A DNA stretch of 64,000 nt from Phenylobacterium sp. (GTDB lineage: Bacteria > Pseudomonadota > Alphaproteobacteria > Caulobacterales > Caulobacteraceae), in contig NZ_JAUXSP010000019.1 of assembly GCF_030679875.1 (NCBI RefSeq), positions 124,001 through 188,000 of the forward strand, written 5' to 3'. The position numbers and the translations under genes are program-made. The notes under the pieces were generated by a model. That model saw nothing but the letters and a program-made list of their open reading frames with translations. It ran no database searches and was not told the DNA's origin. Within the stretch, counting starts at the first letter, position 1. Every line of letters starts with the position of its first letter. Below, piece after piece: positions 43,101 through 51,872 of the stretch.

Positions 43101-44828
43101 ATGAAGATCCTCAATCCGTTCGCGTCGCTGCCGGACAACTTGCTGACGCGGGCGCTCAAGGATGGCTCCACGCCGCTGGCCTTCGCCGGCGGGTTCAGCC
43201 TCGTCAGCAACCTGCTCTATCTCGCCCTGCCGCTCTACACCTTCCAGATCTATGGCCGGGTGCTGGCGAGCTACAGTATTTCCACCCTCGTGGTCCTGAC
43301 GATCGGGGCGGTCCTGGTCTTCGTGGTCTCCGCGGTGATCGATGAACTGCGCACCCGGGTGCTGATCAACTACGGCATCGCCCTGGACCAGAAGGTGTCG
43401 AGCCATGTGTTCGCCGCCCTGTTCGAGGCTGAGACCAAGGGGCAGGGGCAGGGGAGCGCCCAGGCCCTGCGCGATCTGGACAGTTTCCGTCAGCTGCTGA
43501 CCGGGGCGGTCTTCGCGGCCATCTTCGACCTTCCGTGGATGCCGATCTTCATCGCCATCCTGTTCGTCATTGATCCCGCCGTGGGCTTCATCACCCTGTT
43601 TGGCGCCTTCGCCCTGTTTGGCCTCGCCATGCTGCAGGACCGGCTGTCGCGCCCGCCGCTGCAGGAGGCCAATGAGGCCACCTTGAAGGGCTACGCCTTC
43701 ACCGACGCCGCCCTGCGCAATGGTGAGGTGGTCCGGGCCATGGGCATGCTGCAGGCGATCGGCGCCCGCTGGTCGGCCTATCGCGCCCGCGCCATTGAGC
43801 GCGGCGCCTGGGCCTCCCAGCGCGCCAGCTTCATGGGCAACGCCACCAAGTTCACTCGCATGTTCATCCAGATTCTGGTGATCGGCGTCGGCGCCTATCT
43901 GGTGGTGATCGGCAAGATCGGTCCGGCCATGCTGTTCGCCAACATGATCCTGGCCAGCCGCGCCCTGCAACCAATCGAAAAGCTCGTCAGCGCCTGGGAC
44001 GGCATCGTCAACGGCGGTCGAGCCTATGACCGGCTGAACAAGGCCCTCGAAGGCTACAAGCCGGCCGCCTCCACGACCACCCTGCCGCGCCCCCTGGGCC
44101 AGCTCAGCATCGAGGGCGTCAGCTTCGCCCCGGCCGGGGCCGACCGCTATGTGCTTCAGGGGCTGAACTTCAAGATCGAGCCCGGTGAGATGCTGGGAGT
44201 CATCGGCCCGTCCGGCGCCGGCAAATCGACCCTGGCCCGGCTGCTGATGGGGGTCTGGCGCCCCAACATCGGTCATGTCCGCCTCGATGGCGCCGACGTC
44301 TTCTCGTGGAACCGGGCGGAGTTTGGCCGCCATGTGGGGTATCTGCCCCAGGACACGGAGCTGTTCGCCGGCACCCTGCGCGACAACATCGCCCGTTTTC
44401 TGCCCGACATCACGGACGAGGCGGTGGTCAGAGCCGCCACCCTGGCCGATGTCCACAGCCTGATCCTGCGCCTGCCCAAGGGCTATGAGACCGAGCTGAC
44501 CGATGGCGGCTACATGCTCTCGGCCGGCCAGCGCCAGCGGGTCGGCCTGGCCCGGGCCCTGCTCGGCGATCCCCGGCTGCTGGTGCTCGACGAGCCCAAC
44601 GCCAGCCTGGATGCTGAGGGCGAGGACGCCCTGATGCGGGTCATCGATACTCTGAAGGCCCAGGGGACGACCATCGTGGTGGTCTCCCACAAGCCCACCA
44701 TCCTGCGCGCCGCCGACAAGATGCTCGTCCTGCGCGACGGGCGGATGGAGCTGTTTGGCCCCAAGGACGCGGTGATGGCCAGGTTCACACAACCGGCGCC
44801 CGCGCGGCCCGTCGAGGCAGGTCAATGA
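43101..44828 (+). CDS. rsaD: Type I secretion ABC transporter (RsaD/PrtD-like permease-ATPase)
   Basis: A 575-residue half-transporter. Six membrane helices occupy about 25-310 ('FSLVSNLLYLALPLYTFQIY', 'LPWMPIFIAILFVID'). The ATPase domain has Walker A 'GPSGAGKST', signature 'LSAGQRQRVGLARAL' and Walker B 'LLVLDEPNASLD'. There is no C39 peptidase domain, as in PrtD and RsaD, which export RTX-type proteins with an uncleaved C-terminal signal. The length fits the Caulobacter S-layer exporter. ATG 43101 starts just before the conserved part; no strong ribosome site is seen, and GTG 43038 is possible. Its partner adaptor gene downstream is broken, so export here may be dead. The symbol is by resemblance. 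Confidence 0.8.
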   Translation: MKILNPFASLPDNLLTRALKDGSTPLAFAGGFSLVSNLLYLALPLYTFQIYGRVLASYSISTLVVLTIGAVLVFVVSAVIDELRTRVLINYGIALDQKVSSHVFAALFEAETKGQGQGSAQALRDLDSFRQLLTGAVFAAIFDLPWMPIFIAILFVIDPAVGFITLFGAFALFGLAMLQDRLSRPPLQEANEATLKGYAFTDAALRNGEVVRAMGMLQAIGARWSAYRARAIERGAWASQRASFMGNATKFTRMFIQILVIGVGAYLVVIGKIGPAMLFANMILASRALQPIEKLVSAWDGIVNGGRAYDRLNKALEGYKPAASTTTLPRPLGQLSIEGVSFAPAGADRYVLQGLNFKIEPGEMLGVIGPSGAGKSTLARLLMGVWRPNIGHVRLDGADVFSWNRAEFGRHVGYLPQDTELFAGTLRDNIARFLPDITDEAVVRAATLADVHSLILRLPKGYETELTDGGYMLSAGQRQRVGLARALLGDPRLLVLDEPNASLDAEGEDALMRVIDTLKAQGTTIVVVSHKPTILRAADKMLVLRDGRMELFGPKDAVMARFTQPAPARPVEAGQ

Positions 44829-45220
44829 AGTTCGACCTCGAGCCCATCAAGCGGATCCTGGGCCCTGTCCGCCCCGTGGACGCGCGCTTCGACGTCACTG
44901 AGCCTGGGCCCGACAAGGCCTTGGACAAGCGCATGTGGCGGCCCATTCTGATTGGCTGCGCCGTGGTCGGCGTCTTTGTGTTCGGGGCGCTGATCTGGGC
45001 GGCCATCGCGCAGATCAGCTCGGCCACCTCGGCGCCCGCCGAGGTTCGCGTCGAGGCCAGCCGCAAGACCCTGCGCCACCGGGAAGGTGGCGTGGTCTCC
45101 GAGATTCTGGTCCGCGAGGGCCAGCGGGTGGCGGCCGGGGCCCCCCTCCTGCGTTTCGACGCCGTCCAGGCTGACGCCGCCGTCGACGTCCTGCAGAATC
45201 AGCATGACGCGGTCCTGGCA
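44825..45220 (+). pseudogene. rsaE: Truncated HlyD/RsaE-type membrane fusion protein (N-terminus only)
   Basis: The first 130 codons encode the start of a type I secretion adaptor: a membrane helix 'PILIGCAVVGVFVFGALIWA' at about residues 38-58 and the biotinyl-lipoyl-like 'APAEVRVEASRKTLRHREGG', 'SEILVREGQRVAAGAPLLRF'. Then comes the first coiled-coil residues 'AAVDVLQNQHDAVLA'. Full adaptors have about 430 residues. Near 45210-45220 the reading changes to the 3' part of an unrelated gene, so the coiled coil and beta domains are missing. ATG 44825 overlaps the stop of the ABC gene. The frame stays open and happens to be in phase with the methyltransferase at 45590. Confidence 0.75.
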
Positions 45221-45590
45221 GCATGTCCTCGACTGCGTGGCCGGCTACCTGGTCTTCGCCCAGGCCCTGGTGCAGAGACCCGACACCCCGCGCGCCCTGA
45301 ACTTTGGCCCCCGTCCCGGCGCGGCCGAGATCACCGTCGGCGACCTGGCCACCCAGGCCATCGCCGCCCTGGACGCCGCCCCCTGGCGCCACGAACCCGA
45401 CCCGGCTTCCATCGAGGCCCGGAGCCTGGCGGTGGACGCCAGCCTCGCTCGCAAAACCCTCGACTTCGAGAGCACGCTCGACGGCCCCGCCGCCGTGGCC
45501 TGGACCATGGACTGGTACCGTCGTCAGGGCCTGGGCGAAGCCGCCCGGGACCTTTGCCTGGCGCAGATCGAAGCCTACGAAAGCCTGTGA
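45213..45590 (+). pseudogene. rfbG: 3' fragment of a CDP-glucose 4,6-dehydratase gene
   Basis: In a frame different from the adaptor, the sequence encodes 'SWQHVLDCVAGYLVFAQALV', 'ALNFGPRPGAAEITVGDLA' and 'TMDWYRRQGLGEAARDLC', ending at 45590. This matches the C-terminal third of CDP-glucose 4,6-dehydratase (RfbG), whose 'WQHVL.P..GYL' and 'NFGP' blocks are conserved. The NAD-binding fold and active-site Tyr/Lys are absent, so no enzyme can be made. Its stop overlaps the methyltransferase start (TGATG), the spacing of an original deoxysugar operon. Confidence 0.75.
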
Positions 45591-46828
45591 TGACGACGCC
45601 TGTCTGCCGTTTCTGCCGCACACCACTCACCCACACCCTGGTGGACCTGGGCCGTCAGCCGCTCGCCAACAGCAACCTGACCGCCGAGCAGCTCGCCGCC
45701 GGGGGCGAGAAGACCTACCCCTTGCACGCCCGGGTTTGCCCTGAGTGCTTCCTGGTGCAGGTGGATGACCCCGTCGCCGCCGACGAGATCTTCGACGCCG
45801 GCTACGCCTATTTCTCCTCCTATTCGGCCAGTTGGGTGGAGCATGCCCGCCGCTATGCTCAGGCGATGATCGGGCGCTTTGGCCTCGGCCCGGACTCCCT
45901 GGTGGTCGAGATCGCCTCCAACGACGGCTACCTGCTGCAGCACTTCAAGGCCGCCGGCGTGCCCGTGCTGGGGATCGAACCCACCGCCAACACCGCCCAG
46001 GCGGCTATCGAAAAGGGCGTGCCCACCGAGGTCATGTTCTTCCATGGCGAGACGGGCAGGGCCCTGGCGGCGCGGGGCGTCAAGGCCGACCTGATGGCGG
46101 CTAACAATGTGCTGGCCCATGTGCCGGACATCGGCGGCTTCGTGGCCGGCTTCCGCGAGGTGTTGAAGCCCGAGGGCGTGCTCACCTTCGAGTTTCCGCA
46201 CTTCCTGAACATGCTGGAGATGGTGCAGTTCGACACCATCTATCACGAGCACTTCTCCTATCTGTCCCTGCTGGCCGTGGCTCAGGTGCTGCGGGCCAAT
46301 GGCCTGCGGGCCTTTGATGTGGAGCTGCTGCCGACCCACGGGGGGTCCTTGCGGCTGTTCTGCGCCCATGAGGCGTCGGGCCATCAGGAGACCGAGGCGC
46401 TCAAGACCCTTCGCGCCCGCGAGGCGGCGGCCGGCCTGCACGCCCTGGCGACCTATGAGGGCTATGCCGCTCGGGTCGATGAGGTGCGCGACAGCTTCCT
46501 GGCCTTCCTTCGCCAGGCCAAGGCGCAGGGCAAGACCGTCGCGGCCTATGGGGCGGCGGCCAAGGGCAACACCTTCCTCAACTATGCTGGCGTCGGGCCT
46601 GGCGACATCGTCTGCGCCTTCGACGCCAATCCGCACAAGCAGGGCCGCTTCCTGCCCGGCAGCCATGCGCCCATCTACGGGCCCGACAAGGTCGCCGAGA
46701 TCAAGCCGGACTATGTGTTGATCCTGCCCTGGAACCTGAAGGACGAGATCATGGGCCAGCTGGCCTATATCCGCGACTGGGGCGGCCAGTTCGTCATCGC
46801 CTCGCCGGTGACCAAGGTCCTCGACTGA
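45590..46828 (+). CDS. Deoxysugar C-methyltransferase (SAM-dependent)
   Basis: A 412-residue protein of the NDP-hexose C-methyltransferase type. It has an N-terminal zinc-binding part (CxxC in 'VCRFCRTPL' and 'VCPECFLVQ'), a SAM domain ('VVEIASNDGYLLQHF', 'NNVLAHVPDIGGFV') and the catalytic segment 'DTIYHEHFSYLSL'. The C-terminal domain has 'VAAYGAAAKGNTFLNY'. Such enzymes add a methyl to C3 of a 4-keto-deoxysugar to make branched sugars. ATG 45590 overlaps the dehydratase fragment's stop. It can also be read as the end of a longer 667-residue frame beginning in the adaptor, which I consider an accident of the junction. Its usual substrate maker, RfbG, is broken here. Confidence 0.85.
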   Translation: MTTPVCRFCRTPLTHTLVDLGRQPLANSNLTAEQLAAGGEKTYPLHARVCPECFLVQVDDPVAADEIFDAGYAYFSSYSASWVEHARRYAQAMIGRFGLGPDSLVVEIASNDGYLLQHFKAAGVPVLGIEPTANTAQAAIEKGVPTEVMFFHGETGRALAARGVKADLMAANNVLAHVPDIGGFVAGFREVLKPEGVLTFEFPHFLNMLEMVQFDTIYHEHFSYLSLLAVAQVLRANGLRAFDVELLPTHGGSLRLFCAHEASGHQETEALKTLRAREAAAGLHALATYEGYAARVDEVRDSFLAFLRQAKAQGKTVAAYGAAAKGNTFLNYAGVGPGDIVCAFDANPHKQGRFLPGSHAPIYGPDKVAEIKPDYVLILPWNLKDEIMGQLAYIRDWGGQFVIASPVTKVLD

Positions 46829-47379
46829 TGCGGTTTGCGCCGACGATGATCGCGGGGGTGGTGGTGGTCGAGGCTGACCCCGTTCTCGACGATCGCGGCG
46901 CCTTCGCCCGGCTGCATTGCCCCGCCGAGTTCGCAGACGCCGGCATCGATTTCGCCCCGGCCCAGACCAGTCTGTCGCGGAACACTGCGGCGCTCACCCT
47001 GCGTGGCATGCACTATCAGCCGGCGCCCCATGGGGAGACCAAGCTGGTGCGGGTCGTGCGGGGACGGATCTTCGATGTGGCCCTTGATCTGCGCCCGGGC
47101 AGCGCCACCCTCGGCCGCTGGACCGGGGTGGAGCTGGACGCCGCCGGCGCGCGCGCCCTCTTCATCCCCGAAGGCGTCGCCCATGGCTTCCTGACCCTGG
47201 AGCCTGACACCGACGTGCTCTACCAGATCGCGCCGATGTTCGAGCCGGGACACGGGGAGGGCGTGCGCTGGAACGACCCGGCCTTCGCCATCGCCTGGCC
47301 GGCGGCGCCTCAGGTGATTTCCGAACGGGACGCCAGCTATGCTGATTACCGTCCCGAGCCCGGGCCTGGAGGCCGCTGA
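46828..47379 (+). CDS. rfbC: dTDP-4-dehydrorhamnose 3,5-epimerase family protein
   Basis: A 183-residue cupin-type sugar epimerase. The catalytic histidine lies in 'TLRGMHYQ' (about residue 62). Also seen are 'KLVRVVRGRIFDVALDLRPG', 'FIPEGVAHGFLTL' and 'DVLYQIAPMFEP'. The family epimerises C3 and/or C5 of 4-keto-6-deoxy sugars. Next to a C-methyltransferase the substrate may be a CDP-linked keto sugar rather than dTDP-linked, so the symbol is by family only. It starts inside the previous stop (TGATG) and shares one base with the next start. Confidence 0.8.
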   Translation: MRFAPTMIAGVVVVEADPVLDDRGAFARLHCPAEFADAGIDFAPAQTSLSRNTAALTLRGMHYQPAPHGETKLVRVVRGRIFDVALDLRPGSATLGRWTGVELDAAGARALFIPEGVAHGFLTLEPDTDVLYQIAPMFEPGHGEGVRWNDPAFAIAWPAAPQVISERDASYADYRPEPGPGGR

Positions 47380-47873
47380 TGCTCAAGATCGATCCTACGG
47401 CCGTCATCTCGCCCCTGGCTGACATCGAGCGCTCGGTGCGGGGCACGCTGATCGAGATCGGGCCCGGTGTGCTCATCGACTCCTTCGTCAAGATCAAGGC
47501 GGTCGGCGGGTCTGGCGAGGTGGTCATCGGCGCGGATTCCGCGGTCAATTCCGGCACCGTGATCTACACCGGCAACGGCGTGCGCATTGGCGAGGGGGTT
47601 CTGATCGCCGCCAATTGCACCCTGGCGCCGACCAATCACGAAATCGCCGACCGAAACGCCCGCATCCGCGACCAGGGCTTCATGGAAAGCCGCGGCGGCA
47701 TCGTCATCGAGGATGATGTCTGGCTGGGCGCCGGGGTCGTGGTCCTGGACGGGGCTGTGATCGGCAAGGGTTGCGTGGTGGCGGCCGGCGCGGTGGTGCG
47801 CGGCACGCTCGAGCCCTACGGGATCTATGCTGGCGTGCCGGTCCGCCGCATTGGCGAGCGCGGCAAGGCGTGA
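47379..47873 (+). CDS. Left-handed beta-helix (hexapeptide repeat) acyltransferase
   Basis: A 164-residue protein built of hexapeptide repeats. 'VISPLADIERSVRGTLIEIG', 'VVIGADSAVNSGTVIYTG', 'GVRIGEGVLIAANCTLAP' and 'VVVLDGAVIGKGCVVAAGAV' each show the [LIV]-G-x4 spacing. The catalytic histidine is probably in 'APTNHEIADR'. It resembles sugar O- or N-acetyltransferases that use acetyl-CoA and trimerise. It lies in the same deoxysugar operon, with a one-base overlap upstream and a GTGA overlap downstream, so it likely acetylates the same sugar. Confidence 0.85.
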   Translation: MLKIDPTAVISPLADIERSVRGTLIEIGPGVLIDSFVKIKAVGGSGEVVIGADSAVNSGTVIYTGNGVRIGEGVLIAANCTLAPTNHEIADRNARIRDQGFMESRGGIVIEDDVWLGAGVVVLDGAVIGKGCVVAAGAVVRGTLEPYGIYAGVPVRRIGERGKA

Positions 47874-48685
47874 CCGGCTGGACCGTCATCGGCGCTGGCG
47901 GCTTCATCGGCGGACGGCTGGTCCACGCCCTGCGGGCCCGCGGCGAGGACGTCTATGCCCCGGCCCGGGGCGAGGGCGGCCTGTTCGAGCGCGATCTGGG
48001 CCGGGTCTTCTATTGCGCGGGCCTGACTGGCGACTTCGCCGTCCGGCCCTTCGATACGGTCGAGGCCCACGTCACCCTGCTCGCCCAGGTGCTGGCCAAG
48101 GCCCGCTTCGAGCGCCTGATCTACCTGTCCTCCACCAGGCTCTATGACAGCCTGGGCGCCGCCGGCGGGCGGGAGGACGACATCCTGGCCTTCGACCCTG
48201 CCGCCCCGCGCAATGTCTATGACCTGTCCAAGGCCCTGGGGGAGAACCTGACCCTGGCCAGGTCCGATGGCCGTGGCGCTGTGGCCCGCCTGTCCAATGT
48301 GTTCGACCTGGCGCAGGGGGCCAGCGGCTTCCTGCCGGAGCTGTTGCAGAAGGCGCGGCTGGCCAAGGCGATCACCCTGGACTCCGCGCCCGGCGCCGTG
48401 CGCGACTATATCCACGCCGACGATGTGATCGCCGCCCTGCTGGCCATGGGCGAGGGGGATACCTCCGGCATCGTGAATGTCGCCAGCGGCCGGAACGTCT
48501 CCAACGCCGACCTGGCCCAGGTCTTCGCCGCGGCCGGCTGGACCCTGAACCTGGCGCCTGAGCGCCCCATGCCGCCGGCCCCGCATTGTGCGGTCGAACG
48601 GCTGCTCGCCCATGGGATCAGTCCCCGCGATCCCCGCGAGCTGATCGCAGAGGCCCTGGCCGCGCCCGGCTTCTACCTAGGCTAG
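47870..48685 (+). CDS. NAD-dependent sugar epimerase/dehydratase (extended SDR)
   Basis: A 271-residue protein with a nucleotide-binding 'TVIGAGGFIGGRLVHAL' at the N-terminus, 'YLSSTRLYDS' (Ser/Tyr region) and 'NVYDLSKALGE' giving the YxxxK catalytic pair. 'VRDYIHADDVIAALL' and 'GIVNVASGRNVSNADLAQ' are typical of nucleotide-sugar SDRs. It probably performs the 4-keto reduction or epimerisation that finishes the branched deoxysugar. It is slightly short for the family. The start is GTG 47870, overlapping the previous stop. It converges on the TPR glycosyltransferase gene with a 9-bp overlap. Confidence 0.8.
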   Translation: MTGWTVIGAGGFIGGRLVHALRARGEDVYAPARGEGGLFERDLGRVFYCAGLTGDFAVRPFDTVEAHVTLLAQVLAKARFERLIYLSSTRLYDSLGAAGGREDDILAFDPAAPRNVYDLSKALGENLTLARSDGRGAVARLSNVFDLAQGASGFLPELLQKARLAKAITLDSAPGAVRDYIHADDVIAALLAMGEGDTSGIVNVASGRNVSNADLAQVFAAAGWTLNLAPERPMPPAPHCAVERLLAHGISPRDPRELIAEALAAPGFYLG

Positions 48686-51004
48686 GGCCTCGGCGGGCTC
48701 ATCCCGCGCGGCCTGTTCGGCGGCGCGCCGGGTGGCCACCGCAGCTTCCAGCATCTTGTAGAAATCGACGGCGAAGGCCTTGGTCTGTCCCAGGCGGCTG
48801 GCCTTCAGCGTCGGCCGCAGCCCCCGCCGCAGCTTGCGCAGCCGTTCTACGTCGCCGGCCAGCCTGACCGCGGCCTCGCGATAGCCGTCCAGGTCGCCGG
48901 TGCAGAGGTCGTGCAGCCCCGCATTTCCGAGGATCGAGCAGCTCAGGCGCTCGAATAGCCCCGCCCCCACCAGGGTGACGACTGGGACACCCATCCAGAG
49001 AGACTCGCACGTCGTGGTGCCGCCGGTCTGGGGGAAGGTGTCCAGGGAGATGTCCATCTCATTGTAGAAGGGCATGTGGGCCCCGCGCACCGCCTCAAAG
49101 CGCAGGCGGTCACGGCTGACCCCTTCGGCCTCGAAGATGGCCGAGATATTGTCGCGGAAGGCCGCCGTGCCGCCTTCGGGCCGCACGAACATGAAGCGGG
49201 AATTGGGAACCGCGGCGGTCACCTTGGCCCATTCAGCGACCATGGCGCGGCTGTACTTGTAGGGGTTGTTGGCGGTCCCGAAGGTGACATAGCCATTGGC
49301 CACGACGGGCGGCTCGGCGGCCATGGGGCGCTCAGGGAAGGCCAGCTCACCCATGGCGATCCAGCTGGCCGGCATCAGCAGGGGCTGCTCAATCAGCAGA
49401 TCGCGCCGCGGCGGCACGAGATAGGGGTCGAGGATCAGATGGTCGATCGTGTCCAGGCCCGAGGAATGCGGATAGCCCAGCCAGCTGGCCTGCAGCGGCG
49501 CGGCCTTCCAGGCCATCACATTGAGCTTGTTCATGTGGGTCGAGCCTCCCAGCTCGATCAGCATGTCCAGCTGGTCGTCGCAGATCATCTGGGCGGCGTC
49601 GAAATCGCTGATTTCCTGCTCCCAGCGGAAGACGTCCACCAGGTCGGTGATCCGCTTCTGCAGGCTGTCTTCCTGGCCCTGATAGTAGGAGTAGCAATAG
49701 ATCTCGAAGCGATCGCGCGGGATGTTCTCGAACAGGGGCAGCGAGAAATAGGCCACCGGATGCATCCGGAGGTCCGAGGACATGAACCCGATCCGGATCT
49801 TGCCATTGTCCGGCCGCGGCGTGGTGGGGCGCCGCAGGGGATAGTGCTTCACACGCTCCTGAACATATTCCCCCCAGATTCGGTGCTGAAGGATCAGCTC
49901 ACCGCGATCCTCCGGCGTCTTCACCCGGGAGAGCTGGCTCAGCAGGGCGGTGTGGCGCCCTTGGTCAGCCCACAGACGGCCCGTCTCCTTGAAGTCGCAG
50001 ACCGCATCCAGGCCTTCGAAATCCGCCACCCGGGACAGCACCTCGGAGGCGACCTTGAGCTGGGCCGGGCTGGTCAGGGTTCTAAGTGCGCTGGCTGCCT
50101 TCAGTTCGGCATAGGCGTCGTCCAGGTGGGCGGCCTCATCCCCATGGCGTGAGCGCACCAGGCTTTCGACCAGGGCCATCCGATAGTCCAGATCCTCTGG
50201 ATTCAGCTCGACGGCCCGTCGCAGGTGGATATTGGCCCGGGGGCGATCGATGTCGGAAATCACCCCGCCCAGCTGATAGTGGGCCCAGGCTTCATTGGGG
50301 TTGTCCGCCAGGACCTCCTTCAGATAGGCCTCGGCCTGGCGCAGTTTCTGGCCGCGGCGGATGGCGACGGCCTTGGCCTCCATCAATCGGGGCGATGACT
50401 GGCTCTTCAGCGCCTCCTCCAGCACGGCGATGGCCTCATCGGCGCCCTTGGTCTCCGCCAGCAGGGCTGAGAGGTCCAGCCAGGCGTCGGCGAGATCAGG
50501 CTTCAGCTTGGTGGCCAGACGAAAGCGCATCTCAGCCTTGTCCGTGTCGCTGGCGTGCCAGTACCCCCGGCCCAGGGCGCGCTGCATCTCGGCGTTGGTC
50601 GGCGCATTCCGGACGAGCTTGGTGAACACCGCAACGGCGCCCGGACCATCCTTCAGATCATTGAGCACATTGCCCTTGTTCTGCAGCAGGCCGTCGTGCC
50701 GGGGCTGGATCTTCAGCCCGGCGTCCAGGGCCTTCACCGCCGCCTCCGGCTCGCCCATCCTGCGCAGGCAGACGCCGAGGATGTTCCAGAGCTCTATGTC
50801 CCTGGGATGGACCTCCAGGCCCGCGCGGCACCATCGGGCGCCCTTCTCGAACATGCCCTTGCGGAAAAGGAGGCCGGTAAAATTCTGATAGAGCCGCAAG
50901 GGGGAGCGGGGCTCGTCCGTAAGCACGGCCTCAATCAGGGCGACGCCCTCCTCAAGGCGGCCAGCCTGCAGGGCGGCCTCTGCTTCGGCGATCCGATCGG
51001 TCAT
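48677..51004 (-). CDS. TPR protein with O-GlcNAc-transferase-like (GT41) domain
   Basis: A 775-residue protein. The first 350 residues are TPR helices ('GVCLRRMGEPEAAVKALDAG', 'ALGRGYWHASDTDKAEMRF', 'ELNPEDLDYRMALVESLV'). The C-terminal part (about 400-755) is a SPINDLY/OGT-type GT41 domain: 'KIRIGFMSSDLRMHPVAYF', 'LDMLIELGGSTHMNKL', 'QASWLGYPHSSGLDTIDH', 'FGTANNPYKYS' and 'DTFPQTGGTTTCESLWMGVP'. Such enzymes transfer a sugar to Ser/Thr of proteins. In Caulobacter a TPR glycosyltransferase (FlmG) modifies flagellin, so a flagellin or surface-protein target is possible (inference). It is a single gene. Confidence 0.85.
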   Translation of the reverse strand: MTDRIAEAEAALQAGRLEEGVALIEAVLTDEPRSPLRLYQNFTGLLFRKGMFEKGARWCRAGLEVHPRDIELWNILGVCLRRMGEPEAAVKALDAGLKIQPRHDGLLQNKGNVLNDLKDGPGAVAVFTKLVRNAPTNAEMQRALGRGYWHASDTDKAEMRFRLATKLKPDLADAWLDLSALLAETKGADEAIAVLEEALKSQSSPRLMEAKAVAIRRGQKLRQAEAYLKEVLADNPNEAWAHYQLGGVISDIDRPRANIHLRRAVELNPEDLDYRMALVESLVRSRHGDEAAHLDDAYAELKAASALRTLTSPAQLKVASEVLSRVADFEGLDAVCDFKETGRLWADQGRHTALLSQLSRVKTPEDRGELILQHRIWGEYVQERVKHYPLRRPTTPRPDNGKIRIGFMSSDLRMHPVAYFSLPLFENIPRDRFEIYCYSYYQGQEDSLQKRITDLVDVFRWEQEISDFDAAQMICDDQLDMLIELGGSTHMNKLNVMAWKAAPLQASWLGYPHSSGLDTIDHLILDPYLVPPRRDLLIEQPLLMPASWIAMGELAFPERPMAAEPPVVANGYVTFGTANNPYKYSRAMVAEWAKVTAAVPNSRFMFVRPEGGTAAFRDNISAIFEAEGVSRDRLRFEAVRGAHMPFYNEMDISLDTFPQTGGTTTCESLWMGVPVVTLVGAGLFERLSCSILGNAGLHDLCTGDLDGYREAAVRLAGDVERLRKLRRGLRPTLKASRLGQTKAFAVDFYKMLEAAVATRRAAEQAARDEPAEALA

Positions 51005-51067
51005 GTGCAGGTCCTGGGAAGCGGCGTCGGGCGCCCACGCCCCGGGGGCGCGGGAATGGCGCTGATC

Positions 51068-51397
51068 CTAGTGACCCGGCGCCCCGGCGCCAACCGCATC
51101 CCCCGCCGCCTCGCGCCGGGCCACATGGTCGGGGCGCGAGAAGCGCCACTTCATGGCCAGGATCAGGGCTGAGAGCATCAGGCAAACCGAGTTGGTCAGC
51201 ATGACTGGCAGGCTGCCGATCATCACCCCGTAGGTCACCCACAGGCCAAAGCCGGTCACCGTGACCACGTACATTCGAAGGGAGATGGAGCGGGCGTCCT
51301 TCTCCCGCCAGGTCTTGATGATCTGTGGCGTGAAGCTGACCATGGAGCACAGGCCGGCGCAGAAGCCGATCGCCTCAGGCAGGAAGGCGTGTTCCAT
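51068..51397 (-). CDS. SemiSWEET-type sugar transporter
   Basis: A 109-residue protein with three membrane helices and a PQ-loop motif 'CSMVSFTPQIIKTW' in helix 1. Helices 2 and 3 are 'YVVTVTGFGLWVTYGVMIG' and 'VMLTNSVCLMLSALILAM'. SemiSWEETs dimerise to carry sugars along their gradient. ATG 51397 lies two codons into the frame and overlaps closely with the response regulator stop at 51401, so it is the third gene of the lovK-lovR transcript. Its role next to a light-sensing system is unknown. Confidence 0.8.
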   Translation of the reverse strand: MEHAFLPEAIGFCAGLCSMVSFTPQIIKTWREKDARSISLRMYVVTVTGFGLWVTYGVMIGSLPVMLTNSVCLMLSALILAMKWRFSRPDHVARREAAGDAVGAGAPGH

Positions 51398-51400
51398 CAC

Positions 51401-51862
51401 CTAGCCCGCCGCCTCTAGCTGATCGACTCCCCAGCGCCGCACGAATGTCTCTGACAAAACCAGTCCTGGGGGCGGGAGCTCCGGCGCGGCGCCATCACGC
51501 AGACACCGCGCCACGAAGGTGATGGCCCGGCGGACCGCCCGGTCGGAATAGGGTTTGCCGATCACTCCGCACGCCCCGGCCAGATCGTCGGGCAGACGCT
51601 TCAGGTTCGCGGTCATGAACAGAACGATGGCCCCCGCCGACCCGGCGATCTCACGGGCGGCGTCCACGCCGGTCGGTCCGTCAGACAGATGCACGTCAAC
51701 CAGGGCCAGGTCGGGCTTGAGCGTCCGCGCCAGTCGGACGGCGTCGGCCGAATCCAGGGCGTGACCGACATCAACCCCTCCAGCCTCCCGGACCAGAAAG
51801 CCTAGCTCGACAGCCAGCAGCACCTCGTCCTCGACGATCAGGACAGACAGCGGGTGGGACAT
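51401..51862 (-). CDS. lovR: Single-domain response regulator, LovR-like
   Basis: A receiver-only protein of 153 residues: acidic pocket 'VLIVEDEV' (E11, D12), phospho-acceptor D56 in 'DLALVDVHLSD', conserved threonine in 'IVLFMTANL' and lysine in 'VIGKPYSD'. No output domain follows, only a 30-residue tail. In Caulobacter crescentus LovR pairs with LovK and affects adhesion and the general stress response; the same gene pair is found here. ATG 51862 was chosen for closeness to the domain; ATG 51880 would overlap the kinase stop. Confidence 0.85.
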   Translation of the reverse strand: MSHPLSVLIVEDEVLLAVELGFLVREAGGVDVGHALDSADAVRLARTLKPDLALVDVHLSDGPTGVDAAREIAGSAGAIVLFMTANLKRLPDDLAGACGVIGKPYSDRAVRRAITFVARCLRDGAAPELPPPGLVLSETFVRRWGVDQLEAAG

Positions 51863-51872
51863 GGGGGCCTGC

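Noticed and set aside
44825..46828. A single 667-residue adaptor-methyltransferase fusion protein
   Set aside because: The middle 125 residues are an out-of-frame reading of the rfbG fragment, so the long frame is an accident of the junction.
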